A stretch of 64,000 nucleotides of DNA from an uncultured Paracoccus sp. (GCF_945915435.1 NZ_CAMEFG010000004.1:50292-114291); one strand, 5' to 3'; shown: positions 34,130-43,567, counted from the first letter of the stretch. The notes: generated from the sequence alone by a model not told the origin. A program made the numbers and translations.

Positions 34130-34887
34130 ACAGGCAGATCGGGCTTGCGATGCTCACCCCTTCCTCGAACACGGTCGTGGAACCCTATACCAGCGCGATG
34201 GCCTGGCCATTGTTTCCCGACGTGACCGTGCATTTCGGCCGTTTCCGCGTGACCAAGATCGCACTGGACGAAAGTTCCGACGATCAGTTCTCGCTTGAGC
34301 CGATCCTGGCGGCGGCGGACCTGCTGGCCGATGCCAAGCCCGCGATCATCGCCTGGAACGGCACCTCGGCAAGCTGGCTGGGTTTCGACACCGACGAACG
34401 GCTTTGCGCCGCGATCACCGAACGCACGGGCATTCCCGCGACCAGCGCGATTCTCAGCCTCAACGCGCTGCTGGCCCGGATGGGGGTGAAGCGGCTGGGG
34501 CTGGTGACGCCTTACACGCAGGACGTGCAGCAGCGCATCATCGCCAATTACGCGGCCATCGGCATCGAGACCGTGGCCGAGCGTCACAGCGGGCGGTCCG
34601 ACAACCATTCCTTCGCCGAGGTGAGCGAGAACGAGATCCGCGAGATGTGCCTCGACGTGGCGCAGGCCCGCCCCGACGCCATCGCCATCGTCTGCACGAA
34701 CATGCGCGGCCCGCTGATCGCGCCCGAGCTTGAGCGGCAGACCGGCATCCCGGTCCTCGATTCGGTGGCCTTCACCCTGTGGGGTTGCCTGCGCGAGACC
34801 GGCGTGCCGATGCAGAAACTGGCGGGTTACGGGCAGATGTTCGCATCAGGGGACGATGACGGATTGCGCGCCGTCCCGTCCCGGTGA
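34120..34887 (+). CDS. Asp/Glu racemase superfamily protein, arylmalonate decarboxylase/maleate isomerase-like
   Basis: 255-residue enzyme of the aspartate/glutamate/hydantoin racemase superfamily. Segments: MLTPSSNTVVEP, AWNGTSASWLGF, LNALLARMGVKRLGLVTPYT and AIVCTNMRG. The first catalytic Cys of the racemases appears replaced by Gly (NGTSAS), leaving one Cys in VCTNMRG. The same pattern is known from arylmalonate decarboxylase. A decarboxylase or isomerase acting on a dicarboxylate, rather than a two-base racemase, is therefore inferred. Coupled to a GntR gene and a dihydropyrimidinase gene. Confidence 0.78.
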   Translation: MQNNRQIGLAMLTPSSNTVVEPYTSAMAWPLFPDVTVHFGRFRVTKIALDESSDDQFSLEPILAAADLLADAKPAIIAWNGTSASWLGFDTDERLCAAITERTGIPATSAILSLNALLARMGVKRLGLVTPYTQDVQQRIIANYAAIGIETVAERHSGRSDNHSFAEVSENEIREMCLDVAQARPDAIAIVCTNMRGPLIAPELERQTGIPVLDSVAFTLWGCLRETGVPMQKLAGYGQMFASGDDDGLRAVPSR

Positions 34888-34928
34888 TCATATCGGGGGC
34901 ATTGGCAAGAATGGGAGGCCCGCCGATC

Positions 34929-35648
34929 ATGCTGCGACCCGTCGGAACCGAAACCGAGACGCCGGAAAGCGCGGCCACGCTGCACGATCTGGTCGTCGGG
35001 CAGTTGCGCAACATCCTGCTGGAGGGCGAATTCGCCGCCGGCCGCCGCATCCCCGAGGCGCAGCTTTGCGCGCGCTTCGGCATCTCGCGCACGCCGCTGC
35101 GCGAGGCGCTGAAGGTCATGGCCGCCGAGGGGCTGGTGACCTTGCGCCCCAATCGCGGAGCGGTCGTCACCCCCATTGACGTCACCGCCATCGGCCCGAT
35201 CTTCGAATTGAAGGGCGCGCTGGAGGGGCTGATCGGCGCCCTTGCCGCCCTGCGCGCCGATGATGCCGCCATGACCGCGCTTGAGCAGCATCACCACGCG
35301 CTTGGCGAGGCGCTGGCCCGCCGCGACCAGAACGCCTATACGCGGCTCAACTATGCCTTCCACCAGCTTCTGGCGCAGGCCAGCGGCAACGCGCTGCTGG
35401 CGCAGAACTACGAGGCGCTGCAACAGAAGATCTGGCGCTACCGCTTTGCCGTCAACGAATTCGACGAGCGGCTGGCCACCTCTTACCAGGAACACGAACA
35501 TATCATGATCGCCCTGCGCGCCCGCGCGCGGCTGGACCTGGCCGAGCGGCTGCAAGAACACAACCGCCTGACGGGCGAGGCGATGATCCGCACCTTTGCC
35601 GAAATCGCCGAGCAAAAGCCCCGAGGAAAGAAGGAGAAATCAGCATGA
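34929..35648 (+). CDS. GntR family transcriptional regulator, FCD type
   Basis: 239-residue regulator with N-terminal winged helix (LRNILLEGEFAAGRRIPEAQ, LCARFGISRTPLREALKVMA) and C-terminal all-helical FCD ligand domain (ELKGALEGLIGALAA to the end). The ATG at 34929 has GGGAGG about ten bases upstream; in-frame starts at 34884 (GTG) and 34911 are alternatives. Lies inside the operon and overlaps the dihydropyrimidinase gene by 4 bases, so it probably regulates this operon and the divergent TRAP genes. Confidence 0.88.
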   Translation: MLRPVGTETETPESAATLHDLVVGQLRNILLEGEFAAGRRIPEAQLCARFGISRTPLREALKVMAAEGLVTLRPNRGAVVTPIDVTAIGPIFELKGALEGLIGALAALRADDAAMTALEQHHHALGEALARRDQNAYTRLNYAFHQLLAQASGNALLAQNYEALQQKIWRYRFAVNEFDERLATSYQEHEHIMIALRARARLDLAERLQEHNRLTGEAMIRTFAEIAEQKPRGKKEKSA

Positions 35649-37045
35649 CGCGCTTCGACACGATCATCGCGGGCGGCCGCGTCTCGACCGCCTCGGACAC
35701 GTTCGACTGCGATATCGGCATCCGCGACGGGCGCATCGCCGCGCTTGGCCACGACCTCGGCACGGCGGATCAGGTGATCGACGCGACCGGCAAATGGGTC
35801 CTGCCCGGCGGGATCGACAGCCATGTCCATATCTCGCAGCCTTCGGGCGAGGGGATCGTGATGGCCGACGATTTCGAAAGCGCCACCCGTTCCGCCGCGC
35901 TTGGCGGCAATACGACGGTGCTGCCCTTCTGCCTTCAGGAAAGCGGCGTGCCCCTGCGCGAAAGCCTGAAGGACTATCATGCGAAGGCCGAGGGCAATTG
36001 CCATACGGATGTGTCCTTCCACCTCATCATCTCGGACCCGACCGATCAGGTTCTGGGGCAGGACCTGCCCGCGCTGGTGCATGAGGGCTATACCTCGTTC
36101 AAGGTCTTCATGACCTACGAAGGGCTGGCGCTCAGCGATCTGGAGCTGCTTAAGGTGATGGCTGTCGCGCGCGAGACCCGCGCCCTCGTCATGGTCCATG
36201 CCGAGAATTACGACGTCATCCGCTACCTGACCGACCAGCTTGAGCAGGCGGGCAAGACCGCGCCGCGCTTTCACGCCACGTCCCGCCCCGTCATCGCCGA
36301 GCGCGAGGCGACATATCGCGCGATCTCGCTGGCCGAACTGTCCGAGGTGCCGCTGATGGTCGTCCACGTCTCGAACCGCGAGGCGATGGAGGAAATCCGC
36401 CGCGCCCGGCAGAAGGGCCTGAAGATCCTGGGCGAAACCTGCACCCAATACCTGACCCTGACCGAGGACGATCTGGAAGGGCTGAACATGGAGGGGGCGA
36501 AATACGTCTGCTCGCCCCCGCCGCGCGACCGCGAAAGCCAGGATGCCTGCTGGGAAGGGCTGCAACAGGGCGTGTTCGACCTGTTTTCGTCGGACCATTG
36601 CCCGTTCCGCTACGACGATCCGCAGGGCAAGCTGGCCCCGAAGGGCCGCACCAGTTTCCGCTGGGTCCCGAACGGCATTCCGGGCGTGGGCGCGCGGCTG
36701 CCGATCCTGTTTTCCGAAGGGGTGATGAAGGGGCGCATCGACATCAACCGCTTCGTGGCGCTGACTGCGACCAACCACGCCCGCATCTACGGCCTTTACC
36801 CGAAAAAGGGCACGATCGCGGTCGGCGCTGATGCCGATATCGCCCTCTGGGACCCCGAGGTAAAGCATCGCCTGACCCATGCCATGCTGAACGACGGCGC
36901 GGATTATACGCCCTACGAGGGGATGGAACTGACCGGCTGGCCGGTGCTGACCATGCTGCGCGGGCAGGTCGTGATGCAGGACGGGGCGCTGACCGAAACC
37001 CGCGCAGGCACCCATGTCGCGCGCGGCATCAGCGGTCACGCCTGA
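35645..37045 (+). CDS. hydA: Dihydropyrimidinase / D-hydantoinase
   Basis: Cyclic amidohydrolase of 466 residues. Zinc ligands and signature segments are present: GGIDSHVHISQPS (HxH near 60), carboxylated-Lys region GYTSFKVFMTYEG (near 154), MVHAENYDVI, MVVHVSNREA and FSSDHCPFRY with the catalytic Asp. Opens dihydropyrimidine or hydantoin rings to N-carbamoyl acids. Neighbours (TRAP importer, GntR, single-Cys racemase-like enzyme) suggest uptake and breakdown of a hydantoin- or malonate-like compound; the substrate is not decidable here. Confidence 0.9.
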   Translation: MTRFDTIIAGGRVSTASDTFDCDIGIRDGRIAALGHDLGTADQVIDATGKWVLPGGIDSHVHISQPSGEGIVMADDFESATRSAALGGNTTVLPFCLQESGVPLRESLKDYHAKAEGNCHTDVSFHLIISDPTDQVLGQDLPALVHEGYTSFKVFMTYEGLALSDLELLKVMAVARETRALVMVHAENYDVIRYLTDQLEQAGKTAPRFHATSRPVIAEREATYRAISLAELSEVPLMVVHVSNREAMEEIRRARQKGLKILGETCTQYLTLTEDDLEGLNMEGAKYVCSPPPRDRESQDACWEGLQQGVFDLFSSDHCPFRYDDPQGKLAPKGRTSFRWVPNGIPGVGARLPILFSEGVMKGRIDINRFVALTATNHARIYGLYPKKGTIAVGADADIALWDPEVKHRLTHAMLNDGADYTPYEGMELTGWPVLTMLRGQVVMQDGALTETRAGTHVARGISGHA

Positions 37046-37068
37046 ACAATGGGCGCGGTCGTTCCTGG

Positions 37069-38112
37069 CTAGAACGAAAAGCCCGTCACGCTGAAGCCGA
37101 TGTCGATGCCCGATTCGTCGAAGCTGTCATTGGTCGAGTCCTTGTATTCGTAGGACCCGTGGAGGCTGACGCGGTCCGTGATCTTTCGCGTGATCCCGAC
37201 CCTGTAGATGTCGTCCTTCCGGGTGGGATCGAAGAAATCGCCTCCCACCCTTTCACTGTAATAGGCCGACAGGGTGGTCGGCGCACCCAGCATGATATTC
37301 GCGTAAGACCCCGTGACGATGGTTCGGGGCAGCAAAACGCCGTCGATGGTTTCCCCGCGCTCAAGGCCGAACCTGAACACCCCGCGGCCTGCGAAGGTTC
37401 CGGTCCAGTCCACGCGCGCCCTGCTCTGCCAGGTGGAATTGTCCTGGACACGCGAGAAGGTCCCGGACACATCGTGCAGGTGGCTTCCGCCCTGTCCGAA
37501 AAGCTTGCCCGCGGTGAACGAGGCGATCTTGACGTTCCCGGTGCCAAGCGCGCGCTTTTCCTCGTTCACGAGATAGGTGGCGTTCAGATAGGTCCAGTTC
37601 TGGGTGGTGTGGTCGAGGCTCAGGAAGCCGGTGGTGTCGAACACCTCGAACCTCTTGCCGATGGCGCGCTGATATTCCGAACGCGCCCCCAGGGTCAGCG
37701 TGGTGCCCTTGGCCAGACCCAGCGAAACCCCGCCCGAGACGGCACCCCCGATGGTGACCGCCTTCCGGGCTTCTTCCACGGAAAAGGGCAGGCCCCAGAT
37801 ATGGATCGTGCCGTTCCTGAAGCCGTTGTTGACATTGCGGTCATATTTCAGCACCGGCGCGAAGGTCAGGCTGGTCCCGACAAGATAGGGCAGGCTTTCG
37901 CGGTCGGGGTTCAGGGCAAGCTGATCAGCCAGGCGAAATGCGGCGGTGGCGGCGCCCCGCGGCCTTTCTTCAAGAATGCCCCACAGTAAGGACCGCGTGT
38001 TTCCGAACTCGACAAGCAAAGGGATCACGCTTTCCGCCCCGGCGGCGGGTGACCACAGGCACAGGCAGGCAAGCAGGCTGATGGAACGCAAGCGCGCGAC
38101 CTCTTTCAGCAT
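37069..38112 (-). CDS. Slam-like outer-membrane beta-barrel, TPR part reduced
   Basis: 347-residue protein with signal peptide (LLACLCLWSPAAGAES) and a C-terminal beta-barrel ending in FSVTGFSF, with the terminal aromatic expected of outer-membrane proteins. The segment FAPVLKYDRNVNNGFRNGTI followed by IWGLPFSVEEARKA resembles the start of the barrel of surface lipoprotein assembly modifiers (Slam, DUF560; 'APDSNINNA...GLPF.LSEDARA'). Only about 40 residues precede the barrel, so the N-terminal TPR domain of known Slams is nearly absent. Encoded 50 bases after a TbpB-like lipoprotein, its likely client. Family call is from motif memory. Confidence 0.68.
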   Translation of the reverse strand: MLKEVARLRSISLLACLCLWSPAAGAESVIPLLVEFGNTRSLLWGILEERPRGAATAAFRLADQLALNPDRESLPYLVGTSLTFAPVLKYDRNVNNGFRNGTIHIWGLPFSVEEARKAVTIGGAVSGGVSLGLAKGTTLTLGARSEYQRAIGKRFEVFDTTGFLSLDHTTQNWTYLNATYLVNEEKRALGTGNVKIASFTAGKLFGQGGSHLHDVSGTFSRVQDNSTWQSRARVDWTGTFAGRGVFRFGLERGETIDGVLLPRTIVTGSYANIMLGAPTTLSAYYSERVGGDFFDPTRKDDIYRVGITRKITDRVSLHGSYEYKDSTNDSFDESGIDIGFSVTGFSF

Positions 38113-38162
38113 GACCGGGCTGGACGGGAAACGCGCCCGGCCCGCCCATGTCGGTGTCGTCC

Positions 38163-38762
38163 CTACCTTTCGGCAACCAGGCCGCCCCGATAGTTCTCAC
38201 CCCCAATCGTGAGGTTCCGGAAGTTACCTCTGAGCAGTTCGGCGTCCGAGCCAATGAATTGGGTGTCCATTCGCCCGTTGACTTGGGATGGCGTCCCATC
38301 AAGGTTGAGCGATCCCATCACATCCGCATTATGGTAAGTATTGGCGCCGGGCAGGCCGGTACCGTTTCGAATCTGCATGCTCCCCTCAATCCGCTGGTTC
38401 TGATCGTCGCGGAAATTGGTGAGTTCGCCCGATATATTCCTCGCGCCAAAGTCTGCTGTCAGTTCAGCCTGTGCAACCAGAGTGGCTTCGGACATGGCTG
38501 GCCTGGCAAACCCATCACCTGCCACAAAGCCTGCTACGCCGCGATAAGTGCCCGTTCCGCTAGTCGGCATCGTGGTGGTGTGCGACTGCAGAGCCGCAAT
38601 CCTGTCTTCAATCCTTTCGCCGTGAGACACCATCCCGGCCAAGCTGTCGGGCACCGGACCACCACCGCCACCCGGACCGCCGTTGCCACTGCTGCCACCC
38701 CCGCTGCAAGCGGTCAGAAGAACTGCGGATGCTGCGAAAACGATGGCCGTATGGGATCTCAC
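38163..38762 (-). CDS. TbpB-like surface lipoprotein candidate
   Basis: 199-residue lipoprotein. A GTG start at 38762 follows GGAGAG and gives MRSHTAIVFAASAVLLTACS with a perfect lipobox LTAC, then a Gly/Ser-rich linker. The rest resembles the small beta-barrel of transferrin-binding-protein-B-like lipoproteins: LTADFGARNISGELTNF, then FIGSDAELLRGNF and a final GGLVAER. An ATG 42 codons upstream would destroy the signal peptide. Together with the downstream Slam-like barrel it forms a lipoprotein/translocator pair. Ligand unknown. Confidence 0.7.
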   Translation of the reverse strand: MRSHTAIVFAASAVLLTACSGGGSSGNGGPGGGGGPVPDSLAGMVSHGERIEDRIAALQSHTTTMPTSGTGTYRGVAGFVAGDGFARPAMSEATLVAQAELTADFGARNISGELTNFRDDQNQRIEGSMQIRNGTGLPGANTYHNADVMGSLNLDGTPSQVNGRMDTQFIGSDAELLRGNFRNLTIGGENYRGGLVAER

Positions 38763-38903
38763 GGGTCTCTCCGAATCAGAAATTGAACAATATGTTTCAA
38801 GGGTATCCACCTCGTCCAGATGAGTAAACGACCAATTCGGCATCGGCGGAACCTGTCGCCATGACCACCGCACGGCCCCGACCGCCACGCGCAGGGGCGC
38901 GGC

Positions 38904-39812
38904 TCAGCCCTTGCCGCGCCGGAACAGGCTGGCGCGTTCGTAAAGCGCCTCAAGCCGGGTCATGCGGTCCTGCGCCTGCGGCCAGTTCAGTTCCTGCACC
39001 GCCGCCAGCAGGGTTTCGACCAGCACCAGCAGCGCGGAACTGCTGTCCCAGGCCGAGGGCACCTCGATCTGCGCGGCAAATCGGAAACGGGCGTGGGGCG
39101 CGATCGGGCTGATCCAGGGATCGGTGATCAGCACGACCTCGGCGCCCTGCTCGACCGCCATTTCGGCCATTTGCGGCGTCGCGCTTTCGTAACGGCGGAT
39201 GTCGAACACGATCAGCACATCGCCGGGCCGCATTTCCAGCAGGGCCGAGGGCCATGCGCTGGACTGGCTGGGCAGCGCCGACACCCCCGGCCGCACGATC
39301 CCCAGTTGCGTCACCAGGTAATCCGCCAGCGCATGGGTGATCCGACCGCCCGTCACCAGAACCCGGCGCTGCGGATCGGCCAGCATCCGGGCGCAGGCGT
39401 CGAAATCGGCGTGGTCGATCCGGCCAAGCGTCCGCGTCAGGTTGGCCAGCACGGCATCGGCGAAACGGTTGAGGATATGGGTCTGCGGCACCCCGTCCGT
39501 CCAGCGCGCGTGCTTGGACAGCGGCGATTCCAGCCGCGCCTCGATCTCGTCGCGCAACTGGGCCTGGAACTCGGGATAGCCGCGAAACCCCAGCTTCTGC
39601 ACCAGCCGCAGGACGGTGGGCGTGGACACCCCCGCCTCTTTCGCCAGGTAGGTCATCGAGGCCAGCCCGGCGACCGGAAAGTTCCGCGTCAGGTGCCCGG
39701 CCAGCAGGCGTTCGGTCGGGGTCAGGGCGCCGAATCGCTGCGACAGGCGATCCTCGATCGTGCCCGAAATGTCAGCATCGCGTGAAATCGGAAGCCCTCC
39801 TGTTGGCAGCAT
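38904..39812 (-). CDS. RpiR/MurR family transcriptional regulator
   Basis: 302-residue regulator with an N-terminal RpiR-type HTH (LTPTERLLAGHLTRNFPVAG, TYLAKEAGVSTPTVLRLVQK) and a C-terminal SIS domain (RRVLVTGGRITHALADYLV, DVLIVFDIRRYESATPQMAE). Divergent from the second TRAP/catabolic operon across a 92-bp gap, so it most likely controls that operon. The gap has A/T-rich stretches (39,830-39,858) but no convincing palindrome. Confidence 0.9.
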   Translation of the reverse strand: MLPTGGLPISRDADISGTIEDRLSQRFGALTPTERLLAGHLTRNFPVAGLASMTYLAKEAGVSTPTVLRLVQKLGFRGYPEFQAQLRDEIEARLESPLSKHARWTDGVPQTHILNRFADAVLANLTRTLGRIDHADFDACARMLADPQRRVLVTGGRITHALADYLVTQLGIVRPGVSALPSQSSAWPSALLEMRPGDVLIVFDIRRYESATPQMAEMAVEQGAEVVLITDPWISPIAPHARFRFAAQIEVPSAWDSSSALLVLVETLLAAVQELNWPQAQDRMTRLEALYERASLFRRGKG

Positions 39813-39904
39813 GTTCGTAACGATCTTAACAGGAAAAAACTATCCTGAAAAATAATTGACAGAACCGGCCCGGCTGTTTCAACCTGAACGTCGAAGGAGT
39901 GGGC

Positions 39905-40645
39905 ATGTCCGATCAAGCATCCTTTTTCCGGGTCGAGAACGTGGAAGGCCGCGGTGATGCGGTCATCGTCTGCGAACATGCCTCGAACGACCTCGGCGGG
40001 GCGGACGATGCGCTTGGGCTGAGTGCAGAGTTACGCCACGCCCATATCGCATGGGACCCCGGCGCGCTTGGCGTGGCGCGGGGACTGGCCGCCGCGATGG
40101 ACGCGGTGTTGATCCACGCCACCGCCTCGCGCCTGATCTACGACCTGAACCGGCCCCCCGATTCGCCGGGCGCAATGCCCACGCGCAGCGAATCGCACGA
40201 TGTCCCCGGCAACCGCCACCTGACCGCGACACAGCGGCAGGGCCGGACTGCGGCGCATTACGTCCCCTTTCACGCGGCACTGTTTTCCCTGCTGGCCCGC
40301 AGGCTGGCCGGTGGCAGGCCGACCGCGCTGATCACCGTCCACAGCTTTACCCCCGTCTATTTCGGCGCCCGACGCGAGGTCGAGTTCGGCATCATCCACG
40401 ACGCCGACGACCGGCTGGCCCGCGCGATCCTGGCCCGCGACACCGGCCTGCTGAGCCGGCTGAACGACCCCTACAGCGCCGCCGACGGGGTGGCGCATAC
40501 GCTGGCCTTGCACGCCACGCCCCTTGGGCTGGCCCATGCGATGCTGGAAATCCGCAACGACCTGATCGCCACCCCGCAGGCGCAGCGGGACATGGCCGAC
40601 CGGCTGGCCCCGGCGATCCTTGCCGCCGTGAAGGAGTGTCTGTGA
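39905..40645 (+). CDS. N-formylglutamate amidohydrolase family protein
   Basis: 246-residue amidohydrolase. VIVCEHASNDLG near the N-terminus and RLIYDLNRPPDSPGAMPTRS and ITVHSFTPVYFG later match the family that hydrolyses N-formyl-L-glutamate in histidine breakdown (HutG type 2). No other hut gene is nearby, so it may act on a different N-acyl or gamma-glutamyl amide. ATG at 39905 lies 6 bases behind GAAGGAG. First gene of the TRAP operon; it overlaps dctQ by one base. Confidence 0.85.
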   Translation: MSDQASFFRVENVEGRGDAVIVCEHASNDLGGADDALGLSAELRHAHIAWDPGALGVARGLAAAMDAVLIHATASRLIYDLNRPPDSPGAMPTRSESHDVPGNRHLTATQRQGRTAAHYVPFHAALFSLLARRLAGGRPTALITVHSFTPVYFGARREVEFGIIHDADDRLARAILARDTGLLSRLNDPYSAADGVAHTLALHATPLGLAHAMLEIRNDLIATPQAQRDMADRLAPAILAAVKECL

Positions 40646-41181
40646 TGCCGAAATGGACGATATGCTACGTCAGGGGCGTCGAGGCGCTGAATTACCGCCT
40701 TGGCCGCGTCGTCATGTATCTGCTGTTCGTGATCATGGGCATCCTGCTGTGGTCGTCCTTCAGCAAGGTGATGCGGGTGCCGTCGCTGTGGACGCTGGAG
40801 ATGGCGCAGTTCACGCTGGTCGCCTATTACCTGCTGGGCGCGCCCTATGCGATGCAGCTTGGCGCGAATGTGCGGATGGACCTGTTCTATGCCCGCCTGC
40901 CGGTCAGGCGACAGGCGATCTGGGACATCGTCACCATCTTCTGCCTGCTCTTCTATCTGGGCGTGATGCTGTGGGGGGCGGTAGACAGCACCGCCTACAG
41001 CCTGCGGATCAACGAACGCGCGCCAAGCGCATGGCGGCCGCCGTTATGGCCGATCAAGATCGTCATCACGATCAGCTTTGCGCTGATGATCCTGCAAGCC
41101 ATCGCCCACCTGCTTCGCGACATCGCCATCCTGCGCGGCGTCGAGATCCCCCACCCCTTCCCCGGCGAGGTCAACAGATGA
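40645..41181 (+). CDS. dctQ: TRAP transporter small permease (DctQ), second system
   Basis: 178-residue membrane protein with four hydrophobic segments (VVMYLLFVIMGILLWSSF; AQFTLVAYYLLGAPYAMQLG; WDIVTIFCLLFYLGVMLWGA; IVITISFALMILQAIAHL) and the DctQ phrase GANVRMDLFYARLP. ATG overlaps the preceding stop (TGATG). Overlaps dctM by 4 bases. Confidence 0.9.
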   Translation: MPKWTICYVRGVEALNYRLGRVVMYLLFVIMGILLWSSFSKVMRVPSLWTLEMAQFTLVAYYLLGAPYAMQLGANVRMDLFYARLPVRRQAIWDIVTIFCLLFYLGVMLWGAVDSTAYSLRINERAPSAWRPPLWPIKIVITISFALMILQAIAHLLRDIAILRGVEIPHPFPGEVNR

Positions 41182-42503
41182 GCTACGAATGGATCGCCAT
41201 CCTCATGTTCTCGACCATGCTGCTGATGATGATCACGGGGCAGCGGGTCTTTGGCGCCATCGGCTTCGTCGCGGTGGTGGCGGCGCTTCTGCTGTGGGGA
41301 CCGGGCGGCACCGACATGGGCTTTTCGGCGGTGATGAAGGTGATGCGCTGGAACGCGCTGCTGACGCTGCCGATGTTCGTCTTCATGGGCTATGTCATGT
41401 CGGAATCGCGGCTGGCGGACGATCTCTATCGGATGTTTCACGTCTGGTTCGGGCCGCTGCCGGGCGGGCTGGCCATCGGCACGGTACTGCTGATGGTGAT
41501 GATCTCGGCCATGAACGGGCTGTCGGTGGCAGGCATGGCCATCGGCGCGACCATCGCCCTGCCCGAACTGGTCAAGCACCGATACGACAAGCCGATGATC
41601 TCGGGCGTCATCCAGGCGGGGTCCAGCCTTGGCATCCTGCTGCCGCCCTCGGTCGTGCTGGTGCTGTATTCGCTGATCGCGCGCCAGCCGGTCAGCCAGC
41701 TCTGGCTGGCGGGGATCGGGCCGGGGCTGCTGATGGCGGCGCTGTTCATCGTCTATATCCTGATCCGCACCGCGCTGAACCCCTCGCTGGCGCCCCCGAT
41801 GCCGCCCGAGGAACGCGCGGCCATCACATGGCCCCAACGCTTCCGCCTGCTGCGCGCGGGCATCCTGCCGGTCGTCATCTTCGCCGCGATGATCATCCCC
41901 TTCGTCAAGGGCTGGACCTCGCTGACCGAAAGCAGCGTCATCGGCGCGGTCTCGGCGGTGATCGCGGCGGTTGTGAAGGGCCGCTTCACCCGGCAGGTGT
42001 TCGAGGTGGCGACCCGCCAGACGCTGGCGATCACCTGCATGTTCATGCTGATCATCATGGCCGCGCTCAGCTTCGGGGCGGTCTTCGACGGCCTTGGCGC
42101 GGGCCGCGCGATCGAGCGGCTGTTCCTGGGCGAGATGCAACTGACCCCCTTGCAGGTGCTGCTGATCATGCAGGCGTCATTCCTGATCCTGGGGATGTTC
42201 CTGGACGACACCGCGATGCTGGTGATCGTCGCGCCGATCTATGTCACGATGGCGCGCACCCTGGGCTTTGACCTGGTATGGTATGGCATCCTCTACACGA
42301 TCACCTGCCAGATCGCCTATCTGACGCCGCCCTTCGGCTACAACCTGTTCCTGATGCGCGCGATGGCACCGCGGGACTTCACGCTTGGGGTGATCTACCG
42401 CTCGGTCTTTCCCTTCGTGATGATCATGCTGCTGACGCTGGGACTGGTCATCGCCTTCCCCGGAATCGCCATGTGGCTGCCCCATTCGATCTACGGACAA
42501 TAA
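41178..42503 (+). CDS. dctM: TRAP transporter large permease (DctM), second system
   Basis: 441-residue polytopic protein with about 12 hydrophobic segments. DctM-type features: SAMNGLSVAGMAIGATIALP, AGSSLGILLPPSVVLVLYSL and CQIAYLTPPFGYNLFLMRAM. Forms the channel subunit with the small permease upstream. The binding protein follows after 23 bases. Confidence 0.93.
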   Translation: MSYEWIAILMFSTMLLMMITGQRVFGAIGFVAVVAALLLWGPGGTDMGFSAVMKVMRWNALLTLPMFVFMGYVMSESRLADDLYRMFHVWFGPLPGGLAIGTVLLMVMISAMNGLSVAGMAIGATIALPELVKHRYDKPMISGVIQAGSSLGILLPPSVVLVLYSLIARQPVSQLWLAGIGPGLLMAALFIVYILIRTALNPSLAPPMPPEERAAITWPQRFRLLRAGILPVVIFAAMIIPFVKGWTSLTESSVIGAVSAVIAAVVKGRFTRQVFEVATRQTLAITCMFMLIIMAALSFGAVFDGLGAGRAIERLFLGEMQLTPLQVLLIMQASFLILGMFLDDTAMLVIVAPIYVTMARTLGFDLVWYGILYTITCQIAYLTPPFGYNLFLMRAMAPRDFTLGVIYRSVFPFVMIMLLTLGLVIAFPGIAMWLPHSIYGQ

Positions 42504-42526
42504 CAACCGACAAGGAGGTAACGACG

Positions 42527-43567
42527 ATGAAAACGACCAGACGGAACCTGTTGACCAGCGGCGTCGCCGCAGCCGGGGCCAGCGCCCTTGCCGCCCCCGC
42601 CATCGCGCAGGGCGCGCCCCTGAAATGGCGGATGCAGACCTATGCGGGCGTGGCCCTTGGCGAACATGTCTGCAAGCCCGCCGTCGATGCCTTCAACCGC
42701 ATCGCCAACGGCGAGATGGAGATCGAACTTTACTATGCCGACCAGATCGTGCCCACGCCCGAACTGTTCCGCGCGATGCAGAACGGCACCATCGACGCGG
42801 TGCAGTCGGATGACGACAGCATGGCCTCGCCGACCGAAGTGACGGTTTTCGGCGGCTATTTCCCCTTCGCGCTGCGCTATTCGCTGGATGTGCCCGCGCT
42901 GTTTCACCACTACGGCCTGGATGAGATCTGGAAGGAGGAATACGCCAAGCACGGCATCCAGCACATTTCGGCCGGGTCGTGGGATCCGTGCAACTTCGCG
43001 ACCAAGCAGCCGATCAACAGCCTGGCCGACCTGCAAGGCAAGCGCGTCTTCACCTTTCCGACGGCGGGCCGGTTCCTGGCGCAATTCGGCGTCGTCCCCG
43101 TCACCCTGCCGTGGGAGGATATCGAGGTCGCCCTGCAAACGGGCGAGCTGGACGGCGTGGCGTGGTGCGGCATCACCGAGGATTACACCGTGGGCTGGGC
43201 CGAGGCGACGGGCCATTTCCTGACCAACAGCATCTCGGGCGCATGGATCGGCCATTTCTTCGCCAATCAGGGCCGCTGGGACGAGGTGCCCGACCACCTG
43301 AAAGAGGCGATGAAGGCCGTCTTCGACCAGTCGCACTATTATCGCCAGCACTGGTATTGGGCGGGCGAGGCGCAGTTGCGCGTGGGTGGCGACAAGATGA
43401 CGCTGACCACCATCCCCGCCGAGGAATGGGCCACCGTCGAGGCCGCCGCGCGTGAGTTCTGGGACGAGATCGCCGCGGAATCCGAGGTCAAGGCCCGCGT
43501 CGTGGCCCAGATCAAGGAATATAACGAGGCGATGGAAAAGGCAGGCCCGCCCTATCGCTATTCGTGA
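42527..43567 (+). CDS. dctP: TRAP transporter substrate-binding protein with Tat signal, second system
   Basis: 346-residue periplasmic receptor. The N-terminus MKTTRRNLLTSGVAAAGASA has the twin-arginine motif TRRNLL and an Ala-rich cleavage region, so it is exported folded by Tat, unlike the first DctP. Segments PLKWRMQTYAGVALGEHVC and GKRVFTFPTAGRFLAQFGV match the DctP/TAXI-like TRAP receptors. A strong AAGGAGG at 42512-42518 precedes the start. Confidence 0.9.
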   Translation: MKTTRRNLLTSGVAAAGASALAAPAIAQGAPLKWRMQTYAGVALGEHVCKPAVDAFNRIANGEMEIELYYADQIVPTPELFRAMQNGTIDAVQSDDDSMASPTEVTVFGGYFPFALRYSLDVPALFHHYGLDEIWKEEYAKHGIQHISAGSWDPCNFATKQPINSLADLQGKRVFTFPTAGRFLAQFGVVPVTLPWEDIEVALQTGELDGVAWCGITEDYTVGWAEATGHFLTNSISGAWIGHFFANQGRWDEVPDHLKEAMKAVFDQSHYYRQHWYWAGEAQLRVGGDKMTLTTIPAEEWATVEAAAREFWDEIAAESEVKARVVAQIKEYNEAMEKAGPPYRYS

